Assembly: GCA_965230565.1 (NCBI GenBank)
Contig: CBDDLH010000008.1
Location: 11,417-75,416, forward strand
Reading direction: 5' to 3'
Length of the DNA: 64,000 bases
Source: BCD1 sp965230565
GTDB taxonomy: Bacteria; Bacteroidota; Bacteroidia; Chitinophagales; Saprospiraceae
The notes under the pieces are model-generated. The model did no database searches, was not told the DNA's origin, and was given only the letters and a program-made list of their open reading frames with translations. The translations under genes and the position numbers were made by a program. Below are positions 1 through 8,789 of this stretch, one piece after another; the first letter of the stretch is position 1, and each line of letters begins with the position of its first letter.

Positions 1-2262
1 GACGTCGTTTTCGTCTAACCAAGGGTGTTCAGAATGAAAAAGGTACTTGACCAAAGCATTTGCGAAAGGAGGATATAGAAATGCCCTTCCTGTAAAGATA
101 ACCCTGTGAAATTTAAGATTGGGAATTCCTGCATTTTCAATATGGTTTCCAAATTCACGGGTGAGATTATTTAATGCTTGGTGCATATGACCAAAAGCAT
201 CAGGGATAATGACCTCTTTATCCTCAACAGGTTTTAAAAGACCTTGCAGGAGTGTAAGAGTATCTCGTATATCTACAGTGAAATTTCTTTCTTCTTCATC
301 AGATAGAGCTCCTATCTTTTTACTTATTTTTCTTAGTTGGCCAATATTCTTTTCCTTGATAGCTGAAATGAGAGTTTGAAGTGATTGAATATCCCCGCTA
401 TCCATATTTGTGAAATTATTCAAATCATTGTAATTACCTCCACGGTATAGATCAATATGGTTGTTGAGTTTATATAGTTCAATTCGTTTTAACAACTCAA
501 TTGCTTGTGATGTATCGGCATTTTGGAAAAGCCATACCAGGTTTGTTATACTTAACTGGTAAAAATCTGAAATTGCTGCAAAGCATTGAAAGGTAAGGTA
601 TTGCCCTGAAGCTGGGATACTTGATTTGTAAATACTGCGAAAATGTTGGTGTGAAGTACCATAGGATTCTAAAATAGAAAAGTCGAAAGTACCTTTTCCA
701 GCGTCGACAATAAGGTACCTTAAATTTTCCGTGGAACTCTGGTATAGGAATTCTTTGTCGTCAACAGCCAATGCATTAGCAACATATCCTTTAAAGGATG
801 CGTCACTTTCAGAGATGGTCAAAACTTCAATCCCTCCAATTAGATTTCTGAAATTAGGATCATTTTTTATTATTTCTTGTGCGTCCGAGTTTGTGTCACG
901 GATCAGTTGATAGACTTGTCTTTGATAATAGAGGTTGGGAACCAAGAGGTATAACTGAATGCCAATTTTTGTGGCTTGAACATTCTGTTGTTGTTTGGCT
1001 CGGTCTTGACATAATTGATTAAAACAAAGGTGTAATATCTGGTTGAGTAACGACCTTCTAATTTTCCTTCTTAAGGGCTTTTCAGAGAAAGAACTATCCG
1101 CTATCCTCAAGTCAAATAAAGAACGATCTGAGAATTCTCCTAATTTTGCATTCGGGAGTAATTTCATAGTATTTTGTTCTTTGGCTATTTGCCTTTCTTC
1201 CTCTGAAGCAACTTCTGATTGCTTATTAATATGCAATTCATTTTTCTTGAGTTGTGGTGGTTCAACAGAATCTGTTTTATCCTTATTTTGTTGTCTTGGA
1301 TAGGAGAAAATTCTAATAGGGTTTTGAATGCTCGGTTTTTCACAAGTAGGAATTTCATTGAGTTTTTTACTGCTATCAATATAAAATACGGATTTCAATA
1401 ATGAAGGATTCTCTATACCATCAAACTGATCAACACTATTAAGACCAACCTTTTGGTCATTATAGTATTTTGCTCCCCTTAATTGTTCAATAAGGTTGAT
1501 CTGCATCAGACTATCATCCTCTTGAGGACTGAGTTTACTATAAGCAGCCTGTGATGCATCAGACCCAAAATCAACAGCCATCTTATAGCCGTCATACATT
1601 GCATTTGTTACAAATAGATGAAATTCGTAACGATAACACATCGACTCTTTGCTATGATAGAATAAAAAAACTTTTATGGTTTGTGATTCTTGATCTAATT
1701 TTGGTGTAATTTCTGCAAGATATTGACGTATTCCATTGCCAATTGAGCTTCGAAGACTTAATCCAGTTTCCTGTATCTGAAGTCTTTTTGATTCGATAAT
1801 ATAAACTGGATTTGACCTTTCCACTTTAGCGGTAATGGTTTGTTTTAGATTGGGTATTCCATTGTGGGCGGAAAGGTGTATCTCAAGCACCTGACAATTA
1901 TCTTGGAGGTCTACGTATGATGCAAAGTAATACGAGGTGTCAACCCGCTTATCATCCTGATGACCACGTGAGCATTGAAGGATCTTCTTGCCTCTTGGAT
2001 TATTAATAGTAAATAAGGTTGAAGACTCATTTGGCAATCCAGGAATGACGAAAGTATAGGGAACCTCTTTTACAACTCCTGTAGCCTGTTCTTCTGATTG
2101 TTTAGTTGAAGTACTCAATTCTTGGGAGGAATTTGAAGTAACCTCCTTTTCCTTTTGTTGTGCGCTAACTGTATTTTTCGGAAAATGATAATCAGGAACT
2201 TGTCGTAGCGTACAACTATGAAGGCGCCTGTTATTTATTTTTATTGGTAATGTATAATACAT
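1..2262 (-). CDS. SrfB/Hsp70-like actin-fold ATPase, 3' end cut by the window edge
   Basis: The minus frame is open from an ATG at 2262 to base 1 (754 codons, no stop), so the C-terminus lies outside the window. The three nucleotide-binding motifs of the Hsp70/actin fold can be read. Phosphate-1-like VDFGSDAS is near residue 230, phosphate-2 VDAGKGTFDFS near 518-528, and an adenosine-type motif FTGRAFLYPP near 720-730. The TGR-x-P form of the last motif resembles SrfB-type virulence-associated proteins more than DnaK. The first 225 residues look like a separate domain, and residues 300-400 are polar and low in complexity. The ATG lies 5 bp after the stop of the DUF4407 gene, so the two are almost certainly co-transcribed. 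The function is unknown. An ATPase working with the membrane protein is inference. Confidence 0.7.
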   Translation of the reverse strand, partial: MYYTLPIKINNRRLHSCTLRQVPDYHFPKNTVSAQQKEKEVTSNSSQELSTSTKQSEEQATGVVKEVPYTFVIPGLPNESSTLFTINNPRGKKILQCSRGHQDDKRVDTSYYFASYVDLQDNCQVLEIHLSAHNGIPNLKQTITAKVERSNPVYIIESKRLQIQETGLSLRSSIGNGIRQYLAEITPKLDQESQTIKVFLFYHSKESMCYRYEFHLFVTNAMYDGYKMAVDFGSDASQAAYSKLSPQEDDSLMQINLIEQLRGAKYYNDQKVGLNSVDQFDGIENPSLLKSVFYIDSSKKLNEIPTCEKPSIQNPIRIFSYPRQQNKDKTDSVEPPQLKKNELHINKQSEVASEEERQIAKEQNTMKLLPNAKLGEFSDRSLFDLRIADSSFSEKPLRRKIRRSLLNQILHLCFNQLCQDRAKQQQNVQATKIGIQLYLLVPNLYYQRQVYQLIRDTNSDAQEIIKNDPNFRNLIGGIEVLTISESDASFKGYVANALAVDDKEFLYQSSTENLRYLIVDAGKGTFDFSILESYGTSHQHFRSIYKSSIPASGQYLTFQCFAAISDFYQLSITNLVWLFQNADTSQAIELLKRIELYKLNNHIDLYRGGNYNDLNNFTNMDSGDIQSLQTLISAIKEKNIGQLRKISKKIGALSDEEERNFTVDIRDTLTLLQGLLKPVEDKEVIIPDAFGHMHQALNNLTREFGNHIENAGIPNLKFHRVIFTGRAFLYPPFANALVKYLFHSEHPWLDENDV

Positions 2263-2267
2263 TCGGC

Positions 2268-4064
2268 TTATTGCTTTTTTAGGACATATATGCGATCATT
2301 GTTATAAAGTTTAAGCGTCCCATTTTTGATATCTCGAATTTCAAATCTTTTCTTTTGGTTGTTTAAACTAACTTCAATAATGGAGTCATCATTGAAGTCG
2401 TCACTCCATGTACCAGTTTGGACTTGATCATTCTTTTTATATTCAAACTCGTAGTTCGCTTTAAACAAATATCTGACTTCTATCCCATCAGGTTTTGTTA
2501 CCCAATAATTATCTACCAATTGATTTTTCTTACCCGAAAATCCGTTCGTACGGTCGGTACGGCCGGAAATCCCATTTTGATGAGCCATTTTTTGTGAGGC
2601 CATCCAAGCCTCAAAAGACCCGGCAGAATTTATGTCATTGATTAAGTTCTTGATAAGGTCTTCAGCTTCTCCGTTTTCATTCTGTATTTTTTCGATCATA
2701 CCATTGACCTTATTTTCAATTAAAACCTCTAATAGTCTTTTTTTTGCATTGACATAAGTGTTATTTACGGAATCAACAAATGGACCAGGAACATTAGAAG
2801 TTTTCTCTTTGAAGCCAGAAAAATTCTGGCTGGCACTTGGGTTCGCCCAGTTTTCCACACTTAAATTATTTTCCACTAATGCTAACTTTTTATCGTAAGC
2901 TCCCACTGGACTAATTATTTTCACTAATATCGGAGCAACCTCTACAGCAATAAAAAGGAGAAATATTAACCAATCAGCTATTTGAATAGCACGTTTGTCT
3001 TTTTTTAGTAATTGAAGGGCTTCCAGTTGAGCTAAGATTCCATCAAAATTTTTTGACTTCTCTTCAAGTTCCTCTTCTTTTTTATTGATGAGTTTATTGT
3101 TAGCTGAAATTCTATTGTCAAGTTTTTGGATACGGCTTTGTACGGTTTCCTTACGTTCCTCTTTTACATTGTCCGTATTCTCTTTAAATCCAGTTAATTC
3201 ATCCTTTTTATCGGCAACTTCTTGTTTTACTTTTTGAATGTCCTTTCTAAGGCGACTGATTTGATTGACGATATTCTGTCTGTTTCTACGTTTTGAAGCT
3301 AAGGCTTCTTTTTGATATTCAGTTATAGTTCCGTTCGCCTCAAGGATTTCTAATGCCTCAATACCCCTGTTTACCGTTCTCCAATCTGCATTTTTGGAAT
3401 CAATCCGTCTTTGAATTTGATTAATATCTTTTTGACGTAGTTTTTCATAATCTAAAAATTCTTTTTCTTTTATTTTCAGATCATTAAATGCAATTGCTGT
3501 AAAGGAGTCTATGGGGTTTTTTTCAATCTGAGTGACCTGGTCTTGTAGTTTAACATTTTCATTTTTTAGGCTATCAATTTGTTCTTGGATATAATGTGCT
3601 TGATTTCGACCTGCTTCCGGCAATTTAGTAGCGATTTCATTTTCAAATATTGCCAACTCAAGGGGTTTAGAAATGATCACTGCAAATAGGAGGGCTAGAG
3701 CGATCCTTGGAATTGCTTGTTTATATACATTGACGTTGACCTCACTAATTCCAGGTATATTTTTTCGAATTGAAGCAACGATATATCTATCCAAATTAAA
3801 TATCAATAATCCCCAGAATATTCCTACTGAAATAAAAATGCCTTTTTGGTCAACAAAGGTATTTACAGCATACATTGCAGATAGTGTTGCCATGACTGCA
3901 GTAAAAAAAACTGCTCCTCCGATACCAGCAAATTTAGCATCTTCACTCCTTGGACAACTTCCCAGTAACTCCAGATCCACCCCAGAGCACATTAGAAAAA
4001 ACCTTTTTATTGGATTCCTAAATCTGTTGTTAGAAATTCTTTGACTCATAATTCCAGCTTTCAT
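2268..4064 (-). CDS. DUF4407 membrane protein with long coiled coil
   Basis: This protein of about 598 residues has the DUF4407 layout. A short N-terminal segment is followed by three hydrophobic helices (about residues 45-67, 76-98 and 119-141) that include the family-like stretch LLIFNLDRYIV. A charged coiled coil of about 200 residues follows, then a fourth membrane helix near 360-385 and a soluble C-terminal domain. The last 80 residues look like a small beta domain. The frame can be extended to a TTG at 4076, but ATGs at 4064 or 4049 are more natural starts, and neither has a strong Shine-Dalgarno sequence, as is usual in Bacteroidota. It is the first gene of an operon with the SrfB/Hsp70-like gene. 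The family has no established function, and a membrane scaffold for the ATPase is inference. Confidence 0.75.
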   Translation of the reverse strand: MKAGIMSQRISNNRFRNPIKRFFLMCSGVDLELLGSCPRSEDAKFAGIGGAVFFTAVMATLSAMYAVNTFVDQKGIFISVGIFWGLLIFNLDRYIVASIRKNIPGISEVNVNVYKQAIPRIALALLFAVIISKPLELAIFENEIATKLPEAGRNQAHYIQEQIDSLKNENVKLQDQVTQIEKNPIDSFTAIAFNDLKIKEKEFLDYEKLRQKDINQIQRRIDSKNADWRTVNRGIEALEILEANGTITEYQKEALASKRRNRQNIVNQISRLRKDIQKVKQEVADKKDELTGFKENTDNVKEERKETVQSRIQKLDNRISANNKLINKKEEELEEKSKNFDGILAQLEALQLLKKDKRAIQIADWLIFLLFIAVEVAPILVKIISPVGAYDKKLALVENNLSVENWANPSASQNFSGFKEKTSNVPGPFVDSVNNTYVNAKKRLLEVLIENKVNGMIEKIQNENGEAEDLIKNLINDINSAGSFEAWMASQKMAHQNGISGRTDRTNGFSGKKNQLVDNYWVTKPDGIEVRYLFKANYEFEYKKNDQVQTGTWSDDFNDDSIIEVSLNNQKKRFEIRDIKNGTLKLYNNDRIYVLKKQ

Positions 4065-4932
4065 TAATAGGGTCAATTCAAAGACTACCCTGATGTTTAA
4101 TTTTTCTTCATTGTATGTAATTGGAATAATTCAATTTCTGTTTTTTACAAATGAGTTATAGTTCCTCTTTTAAGCCTTCCCCAACTTTCAAAAAGATGAT
4201 CGAAATGGTGATATTCAATCCTTGCCTTGTATATCGGAATAGATACCTAAAGTAAAAAGTAAATGGAAATATTTAGAGGGCGTGATTTAAAAGGAAGGTT
4301 GATGTTGTAACCAAATTTCAACAACATTTCCCGTTCTGAAACCTAAATAAATAGGTAAGGTTTTTTAACCAAATTAATAAAAACCATATGTGATTATGGC
4401 TTTTGAAGCATTTGATTAAAACTATTGCCAATTGAATTCCAATTAATCAATGAACTTTTTAATATGGGTGATAAAAGTATTCCTCCTGATTTAATTTAGA
4501 TACATTTCCCTCCTGAAGACTTATTTACTTTTGATAAATTTAACAATATTAATCTTATACCAAAAGGAATGCCTTTGTTGGAAAACGAAAATTGTTTTTG
4601 TCAGTGAAAATTGGGTGTAAAGTACAAATTACGTCGAGCGGTAAAAGTCAAAAGACTTATAGATGTAATGGTCAGTTTTTAATATTCAAAAATACCTTTG
4701 AAAAGCAGAACGAATTTGTCTGTTAATCAAAACCTTAACAAAGATAATACATATTTTGAAAATATTATTTTTGTCAAGGTATCAATGCAGCTACTCTTAT
4801 ATTATACCTTTTAATTCAACAAAAAGTTCCAAAAAAAATATATAATTTGGAATTTTTTTCACTTAACTTGATTTTTTAGATTATCATCACTAATATCCTA
4901 TAAAATACAAAATACAATCCATTAAAATAAGT
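4065..4932. other. 868-bp AT-rich divergent intergenic region in the island
   Basis: This stretch separates the leftward DUF4407 operon from the rightward M48 peptidase gene, so it should hold both promoters. It is very AT-rich with many A and T runs. I found no reading frame over 60 codons that looks like protein, no tRNA and no clear repeat. A 32-codon frame from about 4151 on the plus strand has no recognisable content. Confidence 0.5.
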
Positions 4933-6069
4933 ATGCATAGCTCCAGATCTTTATTAATTCTGACACTAGTATTTAAACTTTTTTACCAAGTTGCCATAAG
5001 CCAACCCAATTACAACTTCCCTTTCAAAACCCAAGTTGATGCCAAAGATCTTTCATGTGATTATAAAACCAAAGAGCTTTTAAGTGATCAGCTAAAAAGA
5101 TTTGTTCGCCTAAATACTCCTCCAATTTCTGTTGAGGAACAAATCCAAATTGGCAACAAGTTTCACAAAGAATATTTAGATTTTCCTATCGTCAATCATC
5201 CAAAGGAAAAAATGGCGAAAAGAATCGTTTCGAAAATGGAGCCCTTTTTAGCAATAAAAAATTTGAAGCATAAAGTGTATATTATAAAAAGTTCTCACCC
5301 AAATGCATTTACCATTTCAGGGGGAGCTATTTATATCACAACCAAATTACTAGATCAGGTTGAAGTGGAAGATGAACTTGCCTTTGTTATTGGTCACGAA
5401 TTAGGCCATAATGAAAATCACCACACAAAAGAATCTGCTAGGATCATCAGGTTCGCTCAAGAAACTCTTGATAAAGTAGAAGATAATAATTCTCCTGGTC
5501 TCAAAAGAATTTTGATTGGATTAGGTGGACTTACAATTCTAAAAGCACATGCCATTGCTTCCGGTTATTTTGATCAAGCTGACGAATTAGAGGCTGATCT
5601 GTCAAGTTTGTATTTACTTTATAAAGCAGGATATAATCCCGAAAAAGCGCTTGGCCTAATGCAAAAATTAAAAAATTGGGAGGGACCTCCACCGGAAAAA
5701 GAATGGAGAAAAGTCCTTGAAGATTTAGGTCGGACTCACCCTTGGGCTGAAGACCGATATAATTGCGCTTATAATTATGTTCAAGAAGCGATGAATAAAC
5801 CCTTCGGTTGTGGAAAAATGTTTCTTGGTAATAAAAAGGGAAGGGTAGTCACAAGAAGTACTGCTTTGAATGTAAGAAGCCACCCCTCAATTGAATCAAA
5901 AGTGATAAAAAAATTACCTAAAGGGAGTATTGTGACACTTATTTGTGAATCAAGTTTTTTGGATGTAATCCAGGGTCAAAAAGGTCGATGGATTCAAATT
6001 AAATTAAAAAATGGTAATGAAGGATGGGTTTGGGGGTATTTTATAGAGGAGATAAAACATCAACCATAA
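4933..6069 (+). CDS. Secreted M48-family zinc metallopeptidase with C-terminal SH3b domain
   Basis: The 378-residue protein begins with a Sec-type signal peptide (hydrophobic to about residue 23, ending AISQ). A zinc peptidase domain of the M48 type follows, with HELGH at 155-159 and the downstream glutamate motif DELEAD at 217-222, which supplies the third metal ligand in this family. Residues about 303-375 form a bacterial SH3 domain (TALNVRSHPS, then GWVWGYF), a module that commonly binds cell-wall peptides. The product is probably periplasmic or wall-bound and degrades proteins there. It lies on the genomic island and is divergent from the DUF4407 operon. Whether it belongs to the same system is not shown by the sequence. 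Confidence 0.85.
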   Translation: MHSSRSLLILTLVFKLFYQVAISQPNYNFPFKTQVDAKDLSCDYKTKELLSDQLKRFVRLNTPPISVEEQIQIGNKFHKEYLDFPIVNHPKEKMAKRIVSKMEPFLAIKNLKHKVYIIKSSHPNAFTISGGAIYITTKLLDQVEVEDELAFVIGHELGHNENHHTKESARIIRFAQETLDKVEDNNSPGLKRILIGLGGLTILKAHAIASGYFDQADELEADLSSLYLLYKAGYNPEKALGLMQKLKNWEGPPPEKEWRKVLEDLGRTHPWAEDRYNCAYNYVQEAMNKPFGCGKMFLGNKKGRVVTRSTALNVRSHPSIESKVIKKLPKGSIVTLICESSFLDVIQGQKGRWIQIKLKNGNEGWVWGYFIEEIKHQP

Positions 6070-6159
6070 TATTTTTACGTATATTTTCACTTTCAATATA
6101 TTACTTCTGTAATAAATTACGCCTAACAAGGGTATCGAATCACTTTTAAACGGCAGAAT

Positions 6160-6783
6160 ATGAAAATTAAAAAACAACTTGGTGCATTAAAGGAAATACT
6201 TCAATTGATTGAAGAATCCCTCAAAATAATAAAAAGGTATCCAGTTTTCTTTTTGTTGGTTTTTATACTTCTACTTTTTTATTACGGAGCAAAGTATTAC
6301 ACATATGATTTTCCCCAAAAAGCTATATGGACATTTTACACCTCAATAAATGAAAAAAATTATGATAATGCCTGGAATCAATTAAGTGAAAAATATAAGG
6401 AAGATCTGTATTTGAATAACAAAGAGGATTTTAAAATTGGTTATTCTACAACAAATCATTTCGGAGATATAAAAATAGCCCATAGGGCAAGTACCAAAAA
6501 CCCATTCAAAGAAATCTTTAACAAAGAAAGGGTTTATGAAACAACATACATTGTGGAAGACAGAATAAATAGAAGAGATCTAACGGATTACGGAACACAA
6601 GCTTGGAATTCTTTTTGGGTTGAAGTAAAAGAAAAAAAATCAATAGAACTTTTAAAAGAATCTACTCAAAATAGATTCATAATTAGACGCGTTTTCAACC
6701 AAGACATTAGAATTATTAAAGAGTATGGGCAATGGAAAATAGCTCAAATAAAAACTAATGAAATTGGCTTAAAAATTGATTAG
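6160..6783 (+). CDS. Orphan single-pass membrane protein
   Basis: The 207-residue protein has a cytoplasmic basic N-terminus, one membrane helix at about residues 28-44 (FFLLVFILLLFYYG), and a charged soluble domain outside it. The segment after the helix (WTFYTSINEKNYDNAWNQLS) resembles the start of NTF2/DUF4878-like folds, where two short helices precede a beta sheet, but this is a weak resemblance. It lies 90 bp after the M48 peptidase gene on the same strand and may be co-transcribed. I do not recognise the family. Confidence 0.6.
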   Translation: MKIKKQLGALKEILQLIEESLKIIKRYPVFFLLVFILLLFYYGAKYYTYDFPQKAIWTFYTSINEKNYDNAWNQLSEKYKEDLYLNNKEDFKIGYSTTNHFGDIKIAHRASTKNPFKEIFNKERVYETTYIVEDRINRRDLTDYGTQAWNSFWVEVKEKKSIELLKESTQNRFIIRRVFNQDIRIIKEYGQWKIAQIKTNEIGLKID

Positions 6784-6848
6784 ATGAAGTGAAATTCTGA
6801 CCTACTGTAATCTGTAAGTGCCACGACTATTGACCTGATATTTACCTC

Positions 6849-7361
6849 CTATACATCTTTGTCAGCAGGAACAAACTTATAACTCTTAAAACCAACAAAA
6901 ATCCAATAAAACAAAACCCCAAGAATCAAATAAAACCAAATTATCCCATTATATAACTCCCGATTCGCAATATACTCCCTCGCAGCCTCCTTCATCCGTT
7001 TCAATTTTACTCTGCAACTACTCCCCTCAGCTCCCTTTGAACCACAGTTGCAATAAAGGCCACGGATAGTTGATTCAAACACTCTGCCACAACCAGGTGT
7101 GATACATGCTTTTACGTAATAAGCCGTACCTGGAATTTCCTCAACAATATTAGCACTCGGATCTTGCCCTAAACGCAACACTGCCCGGGCCTCCTCTATA
7201 CTGTCAAATTTTTCCAATGATCTCCAGAACTTTTTCCATCTAGTTTCAAAATCTTTAGAAGATGAAGCAGCTTTTTTGGCGCATTCTGCTCTATACTCGG
7301 CGACATTAAATGCTACAGATGGTATTTCATCGAGTTCTGGTTCGTAAAAGTAGTTATGCAT
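6849..7361 (-). CDS. Orphan protein with a Cys cluster and C-terminal membrane helix
   Basis: The 170-residue protein has a helical, charged N-terminal half. Near residues 91-119 there is a cysteine-rich stretch (CITPGCGR, then CNCGS, then SSC) that could bind zinc. A C-terminal tail anchor lies near 141-160 (IIWFYLILGVLFYWIFVGF). The start is the ATG at 7361. It is convergent with the preceding membrane-protein gene and stands alone between that gene and the integration genes. No family is recognised, and the membrane anchor plus zinc-ribbon reading comes from the sequence only. Confidence 0.6.
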   Translation of the reverse strand: MHNYFYEPELDEIPSVAFNVAEYRAECAKKAASSSKDFETRWKKFWRSLEKFDSIEEARAVLRLGQDPSANIVEEIPGTAYYVKACITPGCGRVFESTIRGLYCNCGSKGAEGSSCRVKLKRMKEAAREYIANRELYNGIIWFYLILGVLFYWIFVGFKSYKFVPADKDV

Positions 7362-7586
7362 ATGGTACGATTTTATGGTTATTTATGAATAATACTCTGT
7401 GTTTGTTGATACTTAGGCAACTTTGTACTATTAGTCGAATACGATCATTGCGGGTGGAGCAACTTTGGGAAGTTCCGACTTCTTTATTTGCTAAACCAAC
7501 AAAGACTTTTCCTCTGATTTCATTGCTTTATCATAAGAAATTGCCTTTTCCGCAATGTTGCTTTTAACGCATTGATTGACAAATGC

Positions 7587-7835
7587 TTACAGAGAATCGT
7601 TTTGATTCTCTGTATTATCATCAGGATTGTGATTTACAGGCTCGGAAGCTTTTTTGATATCTTCTAATAATTCATCGTGATAGGCAAATAGCTTCCCTCC
7701 CATCCGGTATAATCTGATTTTACCTTCCTGATTCATTCGGGTAACTGTTCTGGTGCTGACATCCAACACCCTGGCAATGGTTCTAAGATTGATCATTAGT
7801 GGTTTTGGAGTCATTTGTGAAAAATTATTCATCAT
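7587..7835 (-). CDS. Excisionase-like helix-turn-helix protein
   Basis: The 82-residue protein contains a MerR/excisionase-type HTH_17 domain. The segment LRTIARVLDVSTRTVTRM is the helix-turn-helix, followed by the wing (GKIRLYRMGGKLFAY) and a short helical tail. Such small proteins are standard partners of Bacteroidota tyrosine recombinases and act as excisionase or as island regulator. It lies about 120 bp downstream of the arm-domain protein and integrase on the same strand. The spacer holds ATAATGACAAC and ATAACAACAA stretches that could be its binding sites, which is inference. Confidence 0.8.
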   Translation of the reverse strand: MMNNFSQMTPKPLMINLRTIARVLDVSTRTVTRMNQEGKIRLYRMGGKLFAYHDELLEDIKKASEPVNHNPDDNTENQNDSL

Positions 7836-7953
7836 TTGTTATTTTAGTTGTCATAATGACAACAATTAATTAAAAAAAAAGACTTGTCACTGTCTGCCTC
7901 ACAAAAATAAACCGTTGTCACAATAACAACAAATTTATTTGATGATAGTTCCG

Positions 7954-8772
7954 TTACATTTTTTTCATAGTCCGGAGGATAAAAACATTTAGTAAGTTTA
8001 AATACGTTTGCGCTTTATCTTTTTTAGGAGGAAATGCACGTGATAGGGCCGTAAATTCATTGTGGAAAACGTTTTCTGACGCGGAGATATGTTCCAGAGC
8101 TGAAAAATTTAAAGCATCCGCATTTTTTGAAAAATAATTTTCAGTGAAAATCTTGAAATCTTTCACTCCTGGATTTACCACAAAGTGATAAATGGTATTG
8201 ACAAAATCGGAGTTGATTTTAGTATTAAAAAGATCGGAAGCATATAAATATAGTAAACAGTGCAACTCAATCATAGTCCTTAAAGCAGGACTAATTGCTT
8301 TTGCTTGTTCGATAATTGCTTCGGTATCTAAAGGGTTTTTAACCTTGGCAGAAAAACCGGATGAATCGTTGAGCAAAGGAATTTCAATGGCAGCGAGCAT
8401 TTCTATTTGCTCTTTTAGCAACTCATCTATTTGAACACGATACATTCTTGCTCTGGAAGCAATTCCAATGATGGAATAATTTTCACTATTTTTTGCTTCT
8501 TCATAGCGGATGATATTTTCGAAAAAATCAAGTGATTGTTGCATCGCCAGCAACTCTGGCTTATATATTTTTTTAAAGGCACCTTTTTCCCAATTTGCCA
8601 GATCTTCTTCCCTCCAGTATTGGATATAATCATCAAAGAAAATGTGTTTTAACTTAGTACTTTGTCTCTTAAAGGTAACCCGTAAGTAAACAGGGTAAAA
8701 GTCTTTATTCCTGGGAGAAGCCTTCTTCTCCAGGTAAAGCTGAAAACCTATTTTTTTCTCTTTTTTGCTCAT
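7954..8772 (-). CDS. Integrase-associated protein with arm-type N-terminal domain, no catalytic domain
   Basis: This protein has about 272 residues from the ATG at 8772. The frame also extends to 8802, overlapping the integrase stop by 13 bp. Residues about 1-60 (QLYLEKKASPRNKDFYPVYL, then an LRVTF strand) resemble the arm DNA-binding domain at the N-terminus of Bacteroidota tyrosine recombinases. The rest is helical, and none of the recombinase residues (R, HxxR, Y) is present. It directly follows the integrase, 17 bp after its stop, so it is co-transcribed. It could be an accessory factor that occupies arm sites or controls direction of recombination, but that role is inference. I know no named family for the C-terminal part. 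Confidence 0.65.
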   Translation of the reverse strand: MSKKEKKIGFQLYLEKKASPRNKDFYPVYLRVTFKRQSTKLKHIFFDDYIQYWREEDLANWEKGAFKKIYKPELLAMQQSLDFFENIIRYEEAKNSENYSIIGIASRARMYRVQIDELLKEQIEMLAAIEIPLLNDSSGFSAKVKNPLDTEAIIEQAKAISPALRTMIELHCLLYLYASDLFNTKINSDFVNTIYHFVVNPGVKDFKIFTENYFSKNADALNFSALEHISASENVFHNEFTALSRAFPPKKDKAQTYLNLLNVFILRTMKKM

Positions 8773-8789
8773 ACCTGACCTACCTAAGT

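Noticed and set aside
7310..7567. 85-codon plus frame beside the Cys-cluster gene
   Set aside because: It overlaps a better minus-strand gene and has no recognisable domain.
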